Part shown: positions 22,820 to 31,114 of the stretch, piece by piece
How positions within the stretch are numbered: position 1 is the first letter of the stretch
Layout of the letters: every line of letters starts with the position of its first letter
DNA from: Mycobacterium sp. WUMAC-067
GTDB taxonomy: Bacteria > Actinomycetota > Actinomycetes > Mycobacteriales > Mycobacteriaceae
Length of the DNA: 43,645 nt
NCBI RefSeq assembly: GCF_020217485.1
Contig: NZ_JAEKMI010000040.1
Coordinates: 1-43,645, forward strand
Reading direction: 5' to 3'
Notes under the pieces: generated by a model
What the model saw: only the letters and a program-made list of their open reading frames with translations
Database searches by the model: none
Told to the model about the DNA's origin: nothing
Translations under genes and position numbers: made by a program

Positions 22820-23839
22820 TCAACACGCGCCGGGTTCGCTGATTTTGACCAGCGTCTTGCCGACGTTGACGCCGGTGAACAGGCCGTTGAGGGCGTCGAC
22901 ACACGACTCGATGCCCTCAAAGATGGTCTGCCGGTGGTGAAGTCGGCCCTGCGCCTCCCAGCCCCGCAGCGCGGCGAACGCCTCGTCGAAGCGGCCCCAC
23001 TGATCCAGCGCGTTGAAGCCCTGCATGAGCGCGGTCTTCGAGAGCAGGTTCACATAGTTCGCCGGCCCCGGATGCTCCCCGGTCAGGTAGCTGGAGATGA
23101 CGCCGCACAGCACCACGCGCGCGCGGGAGGCCAGCCGGCCCAGCACGGCGTCGAGGATGGGCCCGCCCACGTTGTCGAAGTAGACGTCGACCCGTTGCGG
23201 GCAATGCTTTTTGAGCGCCGCGACGATGTCGTCGTTCTTGTAGTCGATGCACGCGTCAAACCCGAAGTCCTCCACCACCGCCCGGCATTTCTCGGGGCCG
23301 CCCGCGATGCCCACCACCCGGGCGCCGGCGATCTTGGCGATTTGGCCGGCCACCGACCCGGTGGCCCCCGCGGCCGCCGACACCACGACCGTCTCCCCGG
23401 GCTGCGGTCGGCCGATGTCGGTCATCCCGAAGTAGGCGGTGGCGCCGGTCGGCCCGTACACCGACATGATCGCCAGCTGATCGTCCTCGCCCGGGATCGG
23501 CGTGCTGAACAGGTCGTCGCGGATGATCACGTATTCCTGAAACCCGGTCAGCGTGGTGACGACGTCGCCGACGGCGAACGCGTCACAACGCGACGCGACC
23601 ACCTCGCCGATGCCGGCCGCGCGGATGACCTCACCGAGCTGCACCGGCGGGAGGTAGCTGGGCTGGTCGTCGAGCCAGGTGCGGGCGGCGGCGTCGATGC
23701 CGACGTACGTGGTGCGCAGCAGCGCCTCCCCCTCGGCGGGCTCGGGCGCTTCCGCGGTGACCATCTCCGTGTCGTCCGGCCGGACCAGCCCGGACGGGCG
23801 GCGACGCAACAACACCTGGCGGTTCGGCAAATTGGGCAC
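22820..23839 (-). CDS. NADP-dependent MDR oxidoreductase (CurA/prostaglandin-reductase type)
   Basis: 339 residues from GTG 23839, preceded by GGGGA. An upstream in-frame ATG at 23893 is possible, but it would extend the protein beyond the usual 335-345 residues and leave only three bases to the divergent gene. Zinc-free medium-chain reductase: N-terminal LPNRQVLLRRRPSGL, then YVGIDAAARTWLDD. The cofactor loop is VVVSAAAGATGSVAGQIAKI, followed by VVGIAGGPEKC, with DVYFDNVGG and FNALDQWGRFDEAFAAL toward the end. The family reduces carbon-carbon double bonds of enones and related lipids with NADPH; the physiological substrate is unknown. Confidence 0.9.
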   Translation of the reverse strand: MPNLPNRQVLLRRRPSGLVRPDDTEMVTAEAPEPAEGEALLRTTYVGIDAAARTWLDDQPSYLPPVQLGEVIRAAGIGEVVASRCDAFAVGDVVTTLTGFQEYVIIRDDLFSTPIPGEDDQLAIMSVYGPTGATAYFGMTDIGRPQPGETVVVSAAAGATGSVAGQIAKIAGARVVGIAGGPEKCRAVVEDFGFDACIDYKNDDIVAALKKHCPQRVDVYFDNVGGPILDAVLGRLASRARVVLCGVISSYLTGEHPGPANYVNLLSKTALMQGFNALDQWGRFDEAFAALRGWEAQGRLHHRQTIFEGIESCVDALNGLFTGVNVGKTLVKISEPGAC

Positions 23840-23896
23840 GATCCCCAAAACTACCGAACGGGCCGAAAGCACAGAAGCGAATGGCATATTCAATGC

Positions 23897-24547
23897 ATGG
23901 CAGCAAACGATGACCCGGAAGAGCGGATCCGGGAACTCGAGCGCCCGCTCGCCGAGTCGGCGTGGGCCTCAGAGCGGGGCAGCGCCCAGCCCGCCGGCCA
24001 GGCTCATCCGCCGCCAGCCCCGGGCGCCCCGCCAGCGTGGTCCTACGGCGGACCCATTCCCGGATCGCCCCCGCCGAGCCCGTCGGGCAACCGCGTGTGG
24101 TGGATCCTCGGCACCGTCGTCGTGATCGGCGTGATCGCGCTCGCGGGCGGCATCGCGGCCTTTGCCGCACACCAGATTTCCGGGGTGAAGTCGTTCATCA
24201 CCTCGTCGCCGAGCGTCGCGACGAGTCCCGCCCCGTCGGCCTCGCGGCGAGCAGCGCCGTCGACCCCATCCACTCCGCCGCGGGGCACCCAGCTCAGCGT
24301 CGCCGGCATCAACGAGAACCGGACCATCGCCTGCAAGGACAACATCGTCAGCGTCAGCGGCGTTTCCAACACCGTGACGATCACCGGGCATTGCGCCAGC
24401 CTGTCGGTCTCCGGCGTGCAGAACGCGATCACCATCGAGGCCGTCGAGGCGATCACCGCGTCAGGCTTCAACAACAAGGTGACCTACCGCTCGGGCACGC
24501 CGAAGATCAGCAACTCCGGCGACTCGAACGTCGTCACCCAGGGCTGA
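23897..24547 (+). CDS. DUF3060 membrane protein, Rv0314c homologue
   Basis: 216 residues from ATG 23897. The order is a charged cytoplasmic start (ANDDPEERIRELERPLAE), a proline-rich stretch (QAHPPPAPGAPPAWSYGGPI), one transmembrane helix (WWILGTVVVIGVIALAGGIA) and a Ser/Pro linker. The C-terminal extracellular domain is made of short beta repeats with a regular SVSGVSNTVTITGHCASLSV rhythm, typical of DUF3060. One disulfide is likely between the cysteines in IACKD and GHCAS. Function unknown. It converges on the Rv0313 homologue with 14 bp between stops, as in M. tuberculosis. Confidence 0.88.
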   Translation: MAANDDPEERIRELERPLAESAWASERGSAQPAGQAHPPPAPGAPPAWSYGGPIPGSPPPSPSGNRVWWILGTVVVIGVIALAGGIAAFAAHQISGVKSFITSSPSVATSPAPSASRRAAPSTPSTPPRGTQLSVAGINENRTIACKDNIVSVSGVSNTVTITGHCASLSVSGVQNAITIEAVEAITASGFNNKVTYRSGTPKISNSGDSNVVTQG

Positions 24548-24561
24548 GCCGAAAACGACTG

Positions 24562-24948
24562 CTACGCAGGCTCTTCGGAATCGTCGTCGAGGACGCTGAC
24601 CGCGATGCCATAGGGCAGGAAACGCACCTTGCGTTTCGGGTCGAGGTTGTCCTTGTTCGCGCGCAACGCGTCGAGTTCGGTCGCATAGACCTGTTCGACG
24701 TGCGCGCCGCCGTCGGCGTCGACGGTGTAGATAGCCCACACGCCCTCACCGGCCTCGCCCGCGGTCTCGGGCGCGGGGCGGGGGCGCCGTGAGAAGTCCT
24801 CGAAAATCGTCGACCAGCCCGACCGGGCCCCGGGGGCCGCGACGAACCTGCTGACGCGCTCGAACACGTCGCGCAGCCCTTCGCTGCCTTCGCGGATCAT
24901 GCGATCGAATTCCTCGGGGTCGAATCCGAACCCACCGTGCTCGCCCAT
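24562..24948 (-). CDS. Conserved hypothetical protein, Rv0313 homologue
   Basis: 128 residues from ATG 24948, preceded by GAGGAGG. A small acidic cytosolic protein with a helical N-terminus (EEFDRMIREGSEGLRDVFE) and a beta-rich C-terminus (GVWAIYTVDADGGAHVEQVY, then RKVRFLPYGIAVSVLDDD). No catalytic motif. It lies just downstream of the fourth DUF7159-type gene and the Rv0312-like gene on the same strand, so co-expression is possible. Confidence 0.85.
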   Translation of the reverse strand: MGEHGGFGFDPEEFDRMIREGSEGLRDVFERVSRFVAAPGARSGWSTIFEDFSRRPRPAPETAGEAGEGVWAIYTVDADGGAHVEQVYATELDALRANKDNLDPKRKVRFLPYGIAVSVLDDDSEEPA

Positions 24949-25014
24949 CCGACCTCCTCGCCAGCGCGTGCCGTCATTGCCAGTGTGCGCTCAACTCCCC
25001 GCCGGTGCCACGTG

Positions 25015-26403
25015 CTAGGGGCCCGGGGGCGGCGCCGGCGGGGTGATCGGGATCGGCACCGTGACGAACGGGAAGTGCAGGTACATGGTCACAGGCGGTG
25101 CGGCCGGCGGCGGCGGTGCGGCCGGCGGCGGCGGTGCGGCTGGCGGGGGTGCGGGGGCCGGGGCGGCGGGCGGGGGCGCCGCCTGCTCGACCGGTTGCGG
25201 CACGTACTGCGGTGTCTGCCGGGCCGGGGCGCGGCGGACCGGTGCGGGGGGCGCCGACGTGGCCGTGGTCTGCGGCGCCGGTTGCTGCGCGATGGGGGCG
25301 GGCGCGGGCGCGGGGGCGGCCACCTCCGCGGTGGGCGCGGGCGCCGGCGGGGACGTGCTCGGGGCGGGCAGCTGCGCCTGCGGCGGCGTGCTCGGCGGTG
25401 CGGCCGGCAGCTGGACGGCGGGCGTGGCGGCGCTGACGCCCGAGTGGCGGCCCTGACCCGTCGGCTGATCCGCCGTCAGCGTCACCAGCACGACGCCGGC
25501 GATGACGGCGGCGATGCCGGCCAGGGCGCCGCCGGCCAGCAGCATCGCGCGGCTGCGGCGTGGGGGCTTCTCCTCTTCGTCGGCTTCGTCGGCCAGGGCG
25601 CTGTAGGCGCGGAAACCGGTGCCCGTGCCGGCATCGCCCCACACGTCGAGGTAGCCGGGGCTGACCGCCGGCGGGCTGAATTCCCCGGTGCCCGGGTCCA
25701 GCGCGTAGGCCAGGGCCGCCGTCGACGACGCGAACAGCGGCGCGTTCGCCGACGCCAGCGCGGCCCCGCGGGCCAGCGCCATGTCCGGCTCCTCGGGGCC
25801 CGTCACACGCAGCGAGGTGGCCGCCTCGATCGCGGACTTCAGCGACACGATGTCGGCTCCGCAGCCGACGATGAACACGCCGTCCGCCCCGGACCCGCCC
25901 GCATCAAGGCCGGCGACCATCGTCGCCAACTCTGCGGCCACCGCTGCGCCGTCGGCCGCGCTGATCCGGCGTCGGTGCAGATCGACGATGGAACCGTCGC
26001 CGACCTCGACCACGGCCAGCGTCGCGCTTGCGGGCTCGACGAACAGCATCGCGATGCGCTCGTAGGCGAGGGCATAACCGACCGTCTGCGCCAGCGCGGC
26101 CGCCGCCAGCAACGGCGCGACCAGCATCACGTTGCCGAGGTCGCTGGCGTTGATCGCCTCGCGCAGCGCGGCGACGTCGGCGGGGTTCGTCCAGGTGACC
26201 CCGGTGGAGCTCAGCCGGTGGCCGCCCTCGAACACTCCTTCGCGGGTGCCGCTGAGCGCGTCGATCACCCGACCGACCGCATCGCCGGCGGCGCCAACCT
26301 CGAACTCTTCTTGCTCGACGGTCACACCGTCGGCGTCTTGGCCTTCGATCGCTACCAGGCGGACCGTCCTGGGAGCCATCGACACCCCAAGCACAATGTC
26401 CAC
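25015..26403 (-). CDS. DUF7159-type actin-like membrane protein, paralogue 4
   Basis: 462 residues from GTG 26403, which gives VDIVLGVSMAPRTVRL with GGAGG upstream; the longer frame to 26730 adds non-family sequence. The head domain is the same as in the cluster at 1-4.5 kb: VEPASATLAVVEVGDG, FIVGCGADIVSLKS, ALARGAALASANAPLFAS, ALAYALDPGTG. Then come a helix (LLAGGALAGIAAVIAGVVLV) and a Pro/Ala-rich tail ending PPAPPPGP. It is separated from the other three copies by about 20 kb but sits directly beside the Hsp70-like Rv0312 homologue. That hints that the family works with, or derives from, that neighbourhood. Confidence 0.87.
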   Translation of the reverse strand: MDIVLGVSMAPRTVRLVAIEGQDADGVTVEQEEFEVGAAGDAVGRVIDALSGTREGVFEGGHRLSSTGVTWTNPADVAALREAINASDLGNVMLVAPLLAAAALAQTVGYALAYERIAMLFVEPASATLAVVEVGDGSIVDLHRRRISAADGAAVAAELATMVAGLDAGGSGADGVFIVGCGADIVSLKSAIEAATSLRVTGPEEPDMALARGAALASANAPLFASSTAALAYALDPGTGEFSPPAVSPGYLDVWGDAGTGTGFRAYSALADEADEEEKPPRRSRAMLLAGGALAGIAAVIAGVVLVTLTADQPTGQGRHSGVSAATPAVQLPAAPPSTPPQAQLPAPSTSPPAPAPTAEVAAPAPAPAPIAQQPAPQTTATSAPPAPVRRAPARQTPQYVPQPVEQAAPPPAAPAPAPPPAAPPPPAAPPPPAAPPVTMYLHFPFVTVPIPITPPAPPPGP

Positions 26404-26534
26404 GTAACGCCTCCAAGGTCTTTCGAACGCCCCCTCGACGAGGGCATGACGGGAAACCCCGTCCGAACTTGGTGACACAAACGTTACCCGCCCGGGCGTG
26501 ACCGCGCAGACGGACTGCCTAAGCAGGAAGGACG

Positions 26535-28520
26535 CTAATAACCCGGGCCGAAGTAGGGATTCTGGGAGCTCCCCGGATACTGCGGATACTCGTTCCCCGG
26601 ATACGGCTGATACTGCGGATACTCGTTCGACGGGTATTGCGGGTACTGCGGGTATTGCGGAGTCGCGGGAGCCTGCTTCTGCGGAACCTGGATCGGTATC
26701 GGCACCGGCAGCAGCGGGACGTGGATCCACTCCGTCGTCATCGGCACCGTCGTCGTGGTGCTGGTGGTGACCGGCGCCTCACTCGTGACAGGCGGCGGCG
26801 GTGTCGTCGTGGCCGTCGGTGGGGGCGGCACCGTGGTGGTGACCGTCGGCTGCGGCGGCGCGGTCGTCGTCGGCGGCGCCGTGTGCCGCGGGGTGTAGAC
26901 CGGCGCCGGCGGCGCGGTGGTCACCACGACCGGAGGCGGTGGCGGTGGCGACGGCGGCGGGGGCGGCGGTTCGGGCGGCGGCGCCGGACTGGGGATGGGT
27001 TGCGCACTCGGCGGCGGGGGCGGCGGCACCGCGGTGGGCGGCGGGGCGGCCGGAGGTGGCGCCGCGGGCTTGACCGACGGCGCCGCCGGTGGCGCGACCG
27101 AGGGCGCGGGCGGGGCCTGACGGTTTTCGATCCCGGTCAGCGTGTAGGCCACGCCGCCGACGGCGGTCATGGCGACCACCGCCGACATCCCGATGATCAA
27201 CTGGGAGAACCGAAGGCGCCGCCACGGCCGGCGTTCCCGGGGTGGGTCGATGACGTTGAGCCGCATCGACCAGCCGGCCGGACCGTCCTCGTCGTAGGTT
27301 TCGCCGCCGAATCGCATCCGCAGGTCGCCGGGGTCGTCGGTCTGCGACCACGCCAGCTCGCGATCCGTGAGCGCCTCGTCGTCGATCACCAGCACATCGC
27401 CGGCGCCGAGGTCCACGACGTCGCCGGCGGCGTCGGCCGCCGCGAGCAGCCCGATCGATGTGCGGGTCCGCAGATCCAGCTCCTCCCCGCGGGAAGCCAG
27501 GATCAGCGCCCCGGAGGCCGCCGCGAAAGCCGGTTGCGACGGGGTCAGGATCGGCGTGCGTCCGTGCATCGAAAGCCGTTCGGTCACAAGCGGAATGCGC
27601 GCGCCGCCGCCGACCGTGACCACCGCCACGAGGTCCGACCAGTTCTTGCGGTAGCGCACCAGCATGTCGTCGAAGGCATAGATGAAGCCGGTCAGCCGAT
27701 CCTGGATCAGCTCTTCGAGGTCATCCTGCGTCACCGTCAGGCTGCAACTGCGCCCGCCCAGCTCGGCGACGATGTCGGTGGCCATCTCGACCGACAGCCG
27801 CTCCTTGGCCGCGCGGCACTGTTCCCTGAGTTCGCCGAGCTGGCCGACGCCGGCGGTGCTGCCCGGGTCCAGGCCGCTGCCGTGGCCCAGCTCCTCGAAG
27901 GCGCGCAGCTGCAACTCCTGGTCGATCTCCTCTCCGGACAACGCGGCGTACCGCATTGTGGCGCTGACGAGTTCGAAGTCACCGGCGACGTTCACCAGCG
28001 TGGCCGACGTGCCGCTGCCGCCGAAGTCGAGCAGTCCGACCACGCCCTCGTCGGGCAGGCCGAGCTCGGATTTCACCGCGGTCAACGACGCGATCGCATC
28101 CGAGACCAGGCAGGGCGCCATCCCGCTTCGGACGAAACCCACATGGGTGCGCAAGGCGTCGCGCAGCGACTGCACCGTGCTGGGTTTCCAATGCGCGGGA
28201 ACGGCGATGGAGATCTCCGAAGACGCCGCATCCGCGCCGGCGGCGAGCACCATCGCGTCCAGGGCCTCCACCGTCAACAGCTCCGGGTCATGCGCAGAAC
28301 CGTCGGGCGAGACCAGCGCGACCGAATCCCCGATGCGCTCGATGAAGTTCTTCATCGGCACGCCCGGCTCGGCTAGCGGCGGATTCTCTTCGGGCACACC
28401 AATTTTCGGTGCACAGTGCGGATAAAGGGTGAGCACGCACCGGCGGCTAACCGGTGGGCTTCCATTACGCGCAGCGACCAGGTTCGTGGTCCCGATCGAC
28501 AACCCAAGTGGGTCGTACAT
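26535..28520 (-). CDS. Membrane-anchored Hsp70-like protein with Pro/Thr/Tyr-rich tail, Rv0312 homologue
   Basis: 661 residues. The head is Hsp70/actin-like: LGLSIGTTNLVAAR (5-18, phosphate-1), SIAVPAHWKPSTVQSLRDAL (about 104-123), VGLLDFGGSGTSATLVNV (161-178, phosphate-2), SGEEIDQEL (195-203), CRAAKERLSV (235-244) and VTVGGGARIPLVTERL (301-316, adenosine motif). These match DnaK positions well, so ATP binding is plausible, but no substrate-binding domain follows. Instead there is a transmembrane helix (about 441-462), a long Pro/Thr-rich spacer and a tail of NEYPQY/PQYPQY repeats. The chaperone-like head would be inside and the tail outside. Rv0312 in M. tuberculosis has the same plan. ATG 28520 follows GAAGG. 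Confidence 0.92.
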   Translation of the reverse strand: MYDPLGLSIGTTNLVAARNGSPPVSRRCVLTLYPHCAPKIGVPEENPPLAEPGVPMKNFIERIGDSVALVSPDGSAHDPELLTVEALDAMVLAAGADAASSEISIAVPAHWKPSTVQSLRDALRTHVGFVRSGMAPCLVSDAIASLTAVKSELGLPDEGVVGLLDFGGSGTSATLVNVAGDFELVSATMRYAALSGEEIDQELQLRAFEELGHGSGLDPGSTAGVGQLGELREQCRAAKERLSVEMATDIVAELGGRSCSLTVTQDDLEELIQDRLTGFIYAFDDMLVRYRKNWSDLVAVVTVGGGARIPLVTERLSMHGRTPILTPSQPAFAAASGALILASRGEELDLRTRTSIGLLAAADAAGDVVDLGAGDVLVIDDEALTDRELAWSQTDDPGDLRMRFGGETYDEDGPAGWSMRLNVIDPPRERRPWRRLRFSQLIIGMSAVVAMTAVGGVAYTLTGIENRQAPPAPSVAPPAAPSVKPAAPPPAAPPPTAVPPPPPPSAQPIPSPAPPPEPPPPPPSPPPPPPVVVTTAPPAPVYTPRHTAPPTTTAPPQPTVTTTVPPPPTATTTPPPPVTSEAPVTTSTTTTVPMTTEWIHVPLLPVPIPIQVPQKQAPATPQYPQYPQYPSNEYPQYQPYPGNEYPQYPGSSQNPYFGPGY

Positions 28521-28674
28521 AGAGCGAAAACCTTCGTCTATAGGGGTCGGTGGCCAGCGTTAACCATAGCCTCGGACACGCCCAAAGCCGATGCTTCGCA
28601 ATGTCATTGGTATCCGCTCGATGCGGTTGCGACACCGAAGCGGTACCGAAAACCCCTTGACAAGAAGCCTTTTG

Positions 28675-29904
28675 TTACAACACGGTCAGCGGCAGCGAAC
28701 GCCTGGGCTCGAACTGGAAGGTCGTTCCGCCGCTGACCCTGACCACCGAAACCTCTGGCAGTTCCTCGGTAGGCGAGTCGGTTTCGACCAGTTCCGCCGT
28801 CCAGTCGGTGGCCGTTCCGCTAACTCGAACCTCGACGCGCGGTTCCACCGCGGTGGCGATCGCCTGCAGCGGCTGCGTGGATTTCGGCGAGCACAGCGAG
28901 ATCCAGGAGCGGTCGTCATGGGCCGGCGACGGGCGGACGTGCAGCCGGTTGGACTCCGCCTCGGCGACAACGTAGCCCGCGGGGTTCAGCAGCGGGTGCA
29001 ACTCGAGCACGCGGCGCACGCCGTCGATCCCGCCCGGAAGCTTCAGCGCGCGGTGGATGCGTTCGGCGGCCACGCCCGCGATGCCGATCAGGCCGCGGGT
29101 ACACACGCCGACGGCTTCCTCGTCGTTGGCGGCACGCGCGGCCACCGCGATCGCGAACGACAGGTACAGCAGGTGCATCTGCAGGCACACCTCATCGGCC
29201 ATCCGGACCAGCGCCGAATGGGAGAAGGCGGCGAAGTCGAAATCGGACAGCAACGGACCCGAGTAATCCGCCTGCCCCTCGTCCGAGCGATCGATGGGAT
29301 CGAGTTCCCATGTCGCGGCGCGGGTTTGGCTGACGATGTCCAGGGCCGGGATGGCCTGTGCCTCGGGGTAGGACTCGTCGATGATGACGGTCCACGCGCA
29401 GTGCGGATGCCGGTCCGCCGGCGTTCGCGGTGGCCGGTGGATGGGGCGTACCTGCGCGCGCGGGTTGGTCGCGATCGCGGTGGCGTCGAAGGTCGGGTCC
29501 TCGATGGTGTGGCACATCCCGAACACGTACTGTTCGCCCATCGGCTCCACGTCGAGCAGGGCGCCGCAGTGGTCGAGCTGGAATTCGCCGTGCCACCGGT
29601 CGTGGACGGTGTAGCGGAAGTCCATGAATTGCGGTGGCGCGCCGATATCGAGCTGCAGGCCCTTGAAAATCGTTGGCACGTCGTTGCCCTCGTAGTTCAG
29701 CGCTTTCTGCATGCGCCTGGTGTAGATCGGGCTGGCGCCCGCCCATTCCTCGATGGCGATCTGCACCATCTCGTCGCGACCGAACGAGGAAATGCACCAG
29801 GCCATCCCGGACCGGTCGATCAGCTGTCCGATCAGCAGCAGTTCGGGAACCAGAACGACGAGCTCGTCGCGGGACAATTGCGCGTATCGCGAGGGGCTGC
29901 TCAC
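28675..29904 (-). CDS. Conserved protein of unknown function, Rv0311 homologue
   Basis: 409 residues from GTG 29904. No signal peptide or membrane helix. The N-terminal third is helical (LVVLVPELLLIGQLIDRSGM). A segment then combines HGEFQLDHCGALLDVEP (His112, Cys113) with FGMCHTIEDPTFDATA (Cys131, His132). This is a His/Cys/acid arrangement reminiscent of the L-2-amino-thiazoline-4-carboxylate hydrolase-like fold, but I cannot establish it. The C-terminus is beta-rich. The promoter lies in a 38-bp gap shared with a divergent TetR gene, and the start is probably leaderless, so TetR control is likely. Confidence 0.85.
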   Translation of the reverse strand: MSSPSRYAQLSRDELVVLVPELLLIGQLIDRSGMAWCISSFGRDEMVQIAIEEWAGASPIYTRRMQKALNYEGNDVPTIFKGLQLDIGAPPQFMDFRYTVHDRWHGEFQLDHCGALLDVEPMGEQYVFGMCHTIEDPTFDATAIATNPRAQVRPIHRPPRTPADRHPHCAWTVIIDESYPEAQAIPALDIVSQTRAATWELDPIDRSDEGQADYSGPLLSDFDFAAFSHSALVRMADEVCLQMHLLYLSFAIAVAARAANDEEAVGVCTRGLIGIAGVAAERIHRALKLPGGIDGVRRVLELHPLLNPAGYVVAEAESNRLHVRPSPAHDDRSWISLCSPKSTQPLQAIATAVEPRVEVRVSGTATDWTAELVETDSPTEELPEVSVVRVSGGTTFQFEPRRSLPLTVL

Positions 29905-29942
29905 GCCCCAAAAATAGACTTGGCTATGTTATAAAGTCAACA
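29905..29942. promoter_or_regulatory. Face-to-face promoters of the Rv0311 homologue and the TetR gene
   Basis: Minus strand: TTGACT (29935-29940), an 18-base spacer and TATTTT (29911-29916), six bases before GTG 29904. Plus strand: TATAAA (29930-29935), seven bases before ATG 29943, without a good -35. Both genes therefore look leaderless. The arms GACTT/AAGTC (about 29917-29938) flank the shared segment and could be a weak TetR operator covering both promoters. Confidence 0.6.
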
Positions 29943-30575
29943 ATGCCCATTGTTGCTGGCCAGACGCCCGGTCGCCCCGTCGGCCCCACCCGGCGAACCA
30001 CCGCGCCCCGCAAGCGCGGCGATGACACCCGGGCGAAGATCATCGAGGAGACGGTCCGCTGCATCGTGGAGGAGGGATTCTCCGCCGCCACGGCCAAGCA
30101 CGTCGCCGAACGCGCGGGCGTGACGTGGGGGGTGATCCAGTACCACTTCGGGGACCGCAACGGCCTGCTGATGGCCGTGGTGGACGACGGGGTGGCCCGG
30201 CTGGTGGACAGCCTGTCGTCGGCCGACGTCAGCGAGCTACCGCTGCGGAGGCGCATCGAGGTCGTCGTCGACACCGCCTGGAGCTGCTACAGCAGCCCGA
30301 CGTCGATGGCCGCCTTCGAAATCCTGCGCGAGACGCGCGGCGGCCCCGACCCGTCGTCGCGGCGACACCTGCTCGACATGAACACCGCGATCGGCCAACT
30401 GGGGCGGTTGATCACCACCGAGCCCGCGCATGCCGGTGTGGCCGAAGTCATTTGGGCCACGCTGCGCGGTGTGGTGCTGGCGCAGATGGTCACCGGCACC
30501 GCCGTCGATTGGAGCCTGGAGCGGCGGGCCCTCATCGACATGGTCACCACCTACCTCGCCGACCGCGACACTTGA
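29943..30575 (+). CDS. TetR/AcrR-family transcriptional regulator
   Basis: 210 residues from ATG 29943. After a basic disordered start (PRKRGDDTRA) comes a standard TetR helix-turn-helix domain, KIIEETVRCIVEEGFSAATA then HVAERAGVTWGVIQYHFGDR (about 35-80). A helical ligand/dimer domain follows. It is a DNA-binding repressor by family. Its start lies 38 bp from the divergent Rv0311 homologue, so it most likely controls that gene and itself. The ligand is unknown. Confidence 0.92.
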   Translation: MPIVAGQTPGRPVGPTRRTTAPRKRGDDTRAKIIEETVRCIVEEGFSAATAKHVAERAGVTWGVIQYHFGDRNGLLMAVVDDGVARLVDSLSSADVSELPLRRRIEVVVDTAWSCYSSPTSMAAFEILRETRGGPDPSSRRHLLDMNTAIGQLGRLITTEPAHAGVAEVIWATLRGVVLAQMVTGTAVDWSLERRALIDMVTTYLADRDT

Positions 30576-30633
30576 CCCGCCGGCTCTTCGATGCGAAAGC
30601 GAACGGCTCACCAGCGTGTGCTGCAATGACGGG

Positions 30634-31110
30634 ATGACCCTCGACGATCTGGCCGATATCGAAGCGATCAAGCAAGTCAAATACCGGTATCTGCGCGCGC
30701 TGGACACCAAGCATTGGGATGACTTCGCCGACACCCTGGCTGAGGACATCAAGGCCGATTACGGGCCCTCGATCGGCAACGAGCTGCACTTCACCAATCG
30801 CGCCGACTTGGTGGAGTACATGCGGACGTCGCTGCCGGCGAACGTCATCACCGAACACCGGGTGACGCATCCGGACATCACCGTCACCGGCGACACCGCC
30901 ACGGGCAGTTGGTATCTGCAGGACCGGGTGATGGTCGCCGATCTCAACTTCATGTTGATCGGGGCGGCCTTCTACCGCGACACCTACCGCCGCACGGATG
31001 CCGGCTGGAAGATCAGCGGCACCGGCTACGACCGAACCTATGACGCCACAATGTCTTTGGAGGGCATGAACTTCACGCTCAAGCCCGGTCGCGCGGTCGC
31101 CACCGACTGA
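30634..31110 (+). CDS. SnoaL-like (NTF2-fold) protein, Rv0310c homologue
   Basis: 158 residues from ATG 30634, with GACGGG upstream; longer frames overlap the TetR gene and are not family-like. It has the typical start of SnoaL_4 proteins (LADIEAIKQVKYRYLRALD, then WDDFADTLAEDIKADYG), a conserved HRVTHPDITVTGDTATGSWY and YRDTYRRTDAGWKISGTGYD. The fold forms a small-molecule pocket used by isomerases, dehydratases and ring hydroxylase partners. The likely catalytic role is unknown. It lies 58 bp after the TetR gene on the same strand and may be co-transcribed. Confidence 0.9.
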   Translation: MTLDDLADIEAIKQVKYRYLRALDTKHWDDFADTLAEDIKADYGPSIGNELHFTNRADLVEYMRTSLPANVITEHRVTHPDITVTGDTATGSWYLQDRVMVADLNFMLIGAAFYRDTYRRTDAGWKISGTGYDRTYDATMSLEGMNFTLKPGRAVATD

Positions 31111-31114
31111 GGCG

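Noticed and set aside
22721..23896. Upstream extension of the DUF3060 gene frame
   Set aside because: It runs antisense through the MDR oxidoreductase gene; ATG 23897 begins the family-like protein.
24937..28376. Long plus-strand frames opposite the DUF7159-type and Rv0312-like genes
   Set aside because: Arginine/glycine-rich shadow translations of GC-rich genes on the other strand, without family motifs.
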